Of a stretch of 7,678 bases of DNA, positions 6,230 through 7,678 are shown one piece after another; position 1 is the stretch's first letter, and every line of letters starts with the position of its first letter. A program made the translations under genes and the position numbers. The stretch spans positions 1-7,678 of the forward strand of contig JAZQIE010000061.1 in NCBI GenBank assembly GCA_045540975.1. The letters are read 5' to 3'. The notes beneath the pieces are model-generated. The model ran no database searches. It saw only the letters and a list, made by a program, of their open reading frames with translations, and was not told the origin of the DNA. The DNA comes from SIG510 sp045540975. Its GTDB lineage: Bacteria > Bacillota > Clostridia > Oscillospirales > JAAYXM01.

Positions 6230-7678
6230 GATGTTGCAAAGTTGCTTGATTGCAAGGCTGATTGCGGTCTTCACCGTGGCATATCAAGGAAGCCTTGCCA
6301 AGCGGTTTGTGGATTGGTGGAAGGAGATTTACACCCACTCGCACACACGACGGATTGTCCGCCGTTTTCTCTTAAAACCCTCCACTCTGGTCTACTCCCG
6401 CTATTACAAGCTGTTGGACAAAACAAACGGTGTGATTGCAAGGATTTCGGAATTTCTCGCACCTGCGGTTGACAATTCCCTCATCTTCCGCGGTTTCCGT
6501 GCAATCAAAAACAGCAAGCTCGTGCGTGAGAGTGCAATCGGAAACGCGTGCAAGAAACTTGGGACACGCGGGTTTCTGATTCTCATTTTCACCATGTACC
6601 TCCCCATTGACTGGCTACTGCGCGATATTTTAAACCTGACCTCGATTGCATCGGTTTGGGATGAACTCTTCCTTATCGTGTGCATCGGGTACATCGGGTG
6701 GCGGATGCTGATTGGCCGCCGCGAGCGGATTCGTCCGCGTGCCACCCCGATTGACGCGCCGCTGTTCTTCTTCCTCGCGGTTGCGGTCTTCCTCATGGCC
6801 GCGGTCTCGCCCGATTTCGGAATTGCGGTCTCGGGTTGGCGTGCGGTGTGTCAGCATATGCTTTGGTTTTTCGTCATTGTTCGCCTGATAGAAGATGAGC
6901 ATGACTTAAACGTGCTGTACTACTCCTTCTGTATCTTATGTGTCCTCATTTCCCTGCACGGGATTTATCAGTACATTGTGGGGGTCCCGATTCCCGCGGG
7001 TTGGGTCAGCCAATCCGAGGCAGGTGTGCGCACCCGCGCATTCTCCATCATCGGAAGCCCGAACATCATGGGCTCGCTTCTGGTCATGGGCGCACCCGCA
7101 CTCGCCTCGCTTGCTTATGACAAGGAAAAACCGCTTTGGCTCAAGCTTTGCGCATGGGCGGGCGTGATGATTCTCTGCCTTGCGACTTTGGTCACCTTCT
7201 CGCGCGGGGCATGGTTCGGACTCGCCATTGCGGCGACCCTGTTTGTCCTGCTGTGTGACCGCAAGCTGGTCCTCTTTTTGGTCGCGGGTGTGGCGGTCGT
7301 GCTGCTGTTTGTTCCGGAAGTGGCAAACCGCATCCTCTACCTCTTTACCCCGGAATTCCAGGCGGCGACCAACACGGGCGGACGTGCGGTACGTTGGGCA
7401 ACCGGCTTAAGTCTGCTGCGCGATTCCAATCCGTGGCTGGGCTTCGGTTTGGGGCGGTTTGGCGGCGCGATTGCAATGCAAAACCAAGTCATCGAGGGAC
7501 TCAAGTATTTCTACATGGACAATTACTATCTCAAAACGCTCGTTGAGATGGGATATGTGGGGCTTGGGGCGTATATCATCCTGCTTGCCTTCTCCCTGCT
7601 TGCCTGCGCGCGGACACTTTTCAAGCGGCACAAGGACGCGCTCACCACACGCGGTGTGGGAATGCTGTGCGGCATGAT
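6222..7678 (+). CDS. O-antigen ligase/Wzy-family membrane protein (partial, 3' end outside)
   Basis: 485 residues are visible, and the frame stays open to the right edge. The first 112 or so residues are basic, helix-prone and not strongly hydrophobic apart from a short patch (about 7-20). About ten membrane segments follow (near 117-135, 146-164, 179-196, 207-224, 229-252, 277-298, 308-324, 328-345, 348-365, 447-465). Family landmarks are TFSRGAWFG (325-333), the WLGFGLGRFGGA motif (405-416) and DNYYLKTLVEMGYVGLG (433-449), as in the Wzy_C domain of O-antigen ligases and polymerases. Such proteins act on undecaprenyl-linked glycans outside the membrane, either polymerising repeat units or moving chains to an acceptor. 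In a Gram-positive, a TuaE-like polymerase or wall-glycan ligase is more plausible than lipopolysaccharide ligation. The ATG at 6222 overlaps the DUF4330 stop by 8 nt and has GGTGG (6211-6215) 6 nt upstream; ATG 6231 is a weaker alternative. Confidence 0.9.
   Translation, partial: MDKMLQSCLIARLIAVFTVAYQGSLAKRFVDWWKEIYTHSHTRRIVRRFLLKPSTLVYSRYYKLLDKTNGVIARISEFLAPAVDNSLIFRGFRAIKNSKLVRESAIGNACKKLGTRGFLILIFTMYLPIDWLLRDILNLTSIASVWDELFLIVCIGYIGWRMLIGRRERIRPRATPIDAPLFFFLAVAVFLMAAVSPDFGIAVSGWRAVCQHMLWFFVIVRLIEDEHDLNVLYYSFCILCVLISLHGIYQYIVGVPIPAGWVSQSEAGVRTRAFSIIGSPNIMGSLLVMGAPALASLAYDKEKPLWLKLCAWAGVMILCLATLVTFSRGAWFGLAIAATLFVLLCDRKLVLFLVAGVAVVLLFVPEVANRILYLFTPEFQAATNTGGRAVRWATGLSLLRDSNPWLGFGLGRFGGAIAMQNQVIEGLKYFYMDNYYLKTLVEMGYVGLGAYIILLAFSLLACARTLFKRHKDALTTRGVGMLCGM

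Noticed and set aside
5681..6274. Minus-strand open frame of 197 codons opposite the DUF4330 gene
   Set aside because: No ribosome binding site or recognisable domain, His-rich reversed-strand composition, and it would begin inside the ligase gene.
6271..6902. Minus-strand short open frames opposite the ligase-family gene
   Set aside because: Arg/Ser-rich shadows of a membrane-protein gene, with no supporting signals.
7115..7677. Short frames on both strands at the right end
   Set aside because: All fall within the continuous ligase-family reading frame that runs off the window edge; none has family resemblance.

Overview
The window carries six protein-coding genes in three blocks. The organism is most likely a Gram-positive Clostridia-type bacterium (Oscillospiraceae/Ruminococcaceae-like). 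This is inferred from the CsaB + DUF4330 + O-antigen-ligase-family gene neighbourhood, strong AGGAGG-type ribosome binding sites, and GC-rich coding sequence set against AT-rich promoters. No taxon can be fixed from the sequence alone.

Block 1 (1-2240, minus strand) is the end of arginine biosynthesis: argG (argininosuccinate synthase, complete) followed by argH (argininosuccinate lyase, cut by the left edge just inside its GSSxMPQK signature). The argG promoter is near-consensus. It is overlapped and preceded by three AT-rich elements resembling ArgR/AhrC operators, spaced about 31 bp apart. A perfect 10-bp-stem hairpin without a U-tract lies between argG and argH.

Block 2 (2232-5601, minus strand) is a two-gene glycan operon. 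The first gene is a 739-aa fusion of a GT4-type glycosyltransferase to a CsaB-type polysaccharide pyruvyl transferase. The second is a 385-aa TuaH-like glycosyltransferase that starts at a GTG overlapping the end of the first gene by 8 nt. No convincing terminator separates this operon from argG.

Block 3 (5726-7678, plus strand) diverges from block 2. It holds a small single-pass membrane protein of the DUF4330 family, then, again with an 8-nt overlap, a polytopic O-antigen ligase/Wzy-family protein cut by the right edge. The 124-bp gap between blocks 2 and 3 holds two strong sigma-A promoters in opposite directions. Both have 17-bp spacers, and their -10 boxes share one perfect 12-bp palindrome, so the two arms probably fire from a single bidirectional promoter.

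Blocks 2 and 3 together look like one envelope-polysaccharide module: sugar addition, ketal-pyruvate decoration (which in other Gram-positives creates the ligand for SLH-domain surface proteins), and polymerisation or transfer to the wall. No RNA genes, mobile elements, CRISPR arrays or origins are visible. There is no gene-free stretch longer than 300 bases.
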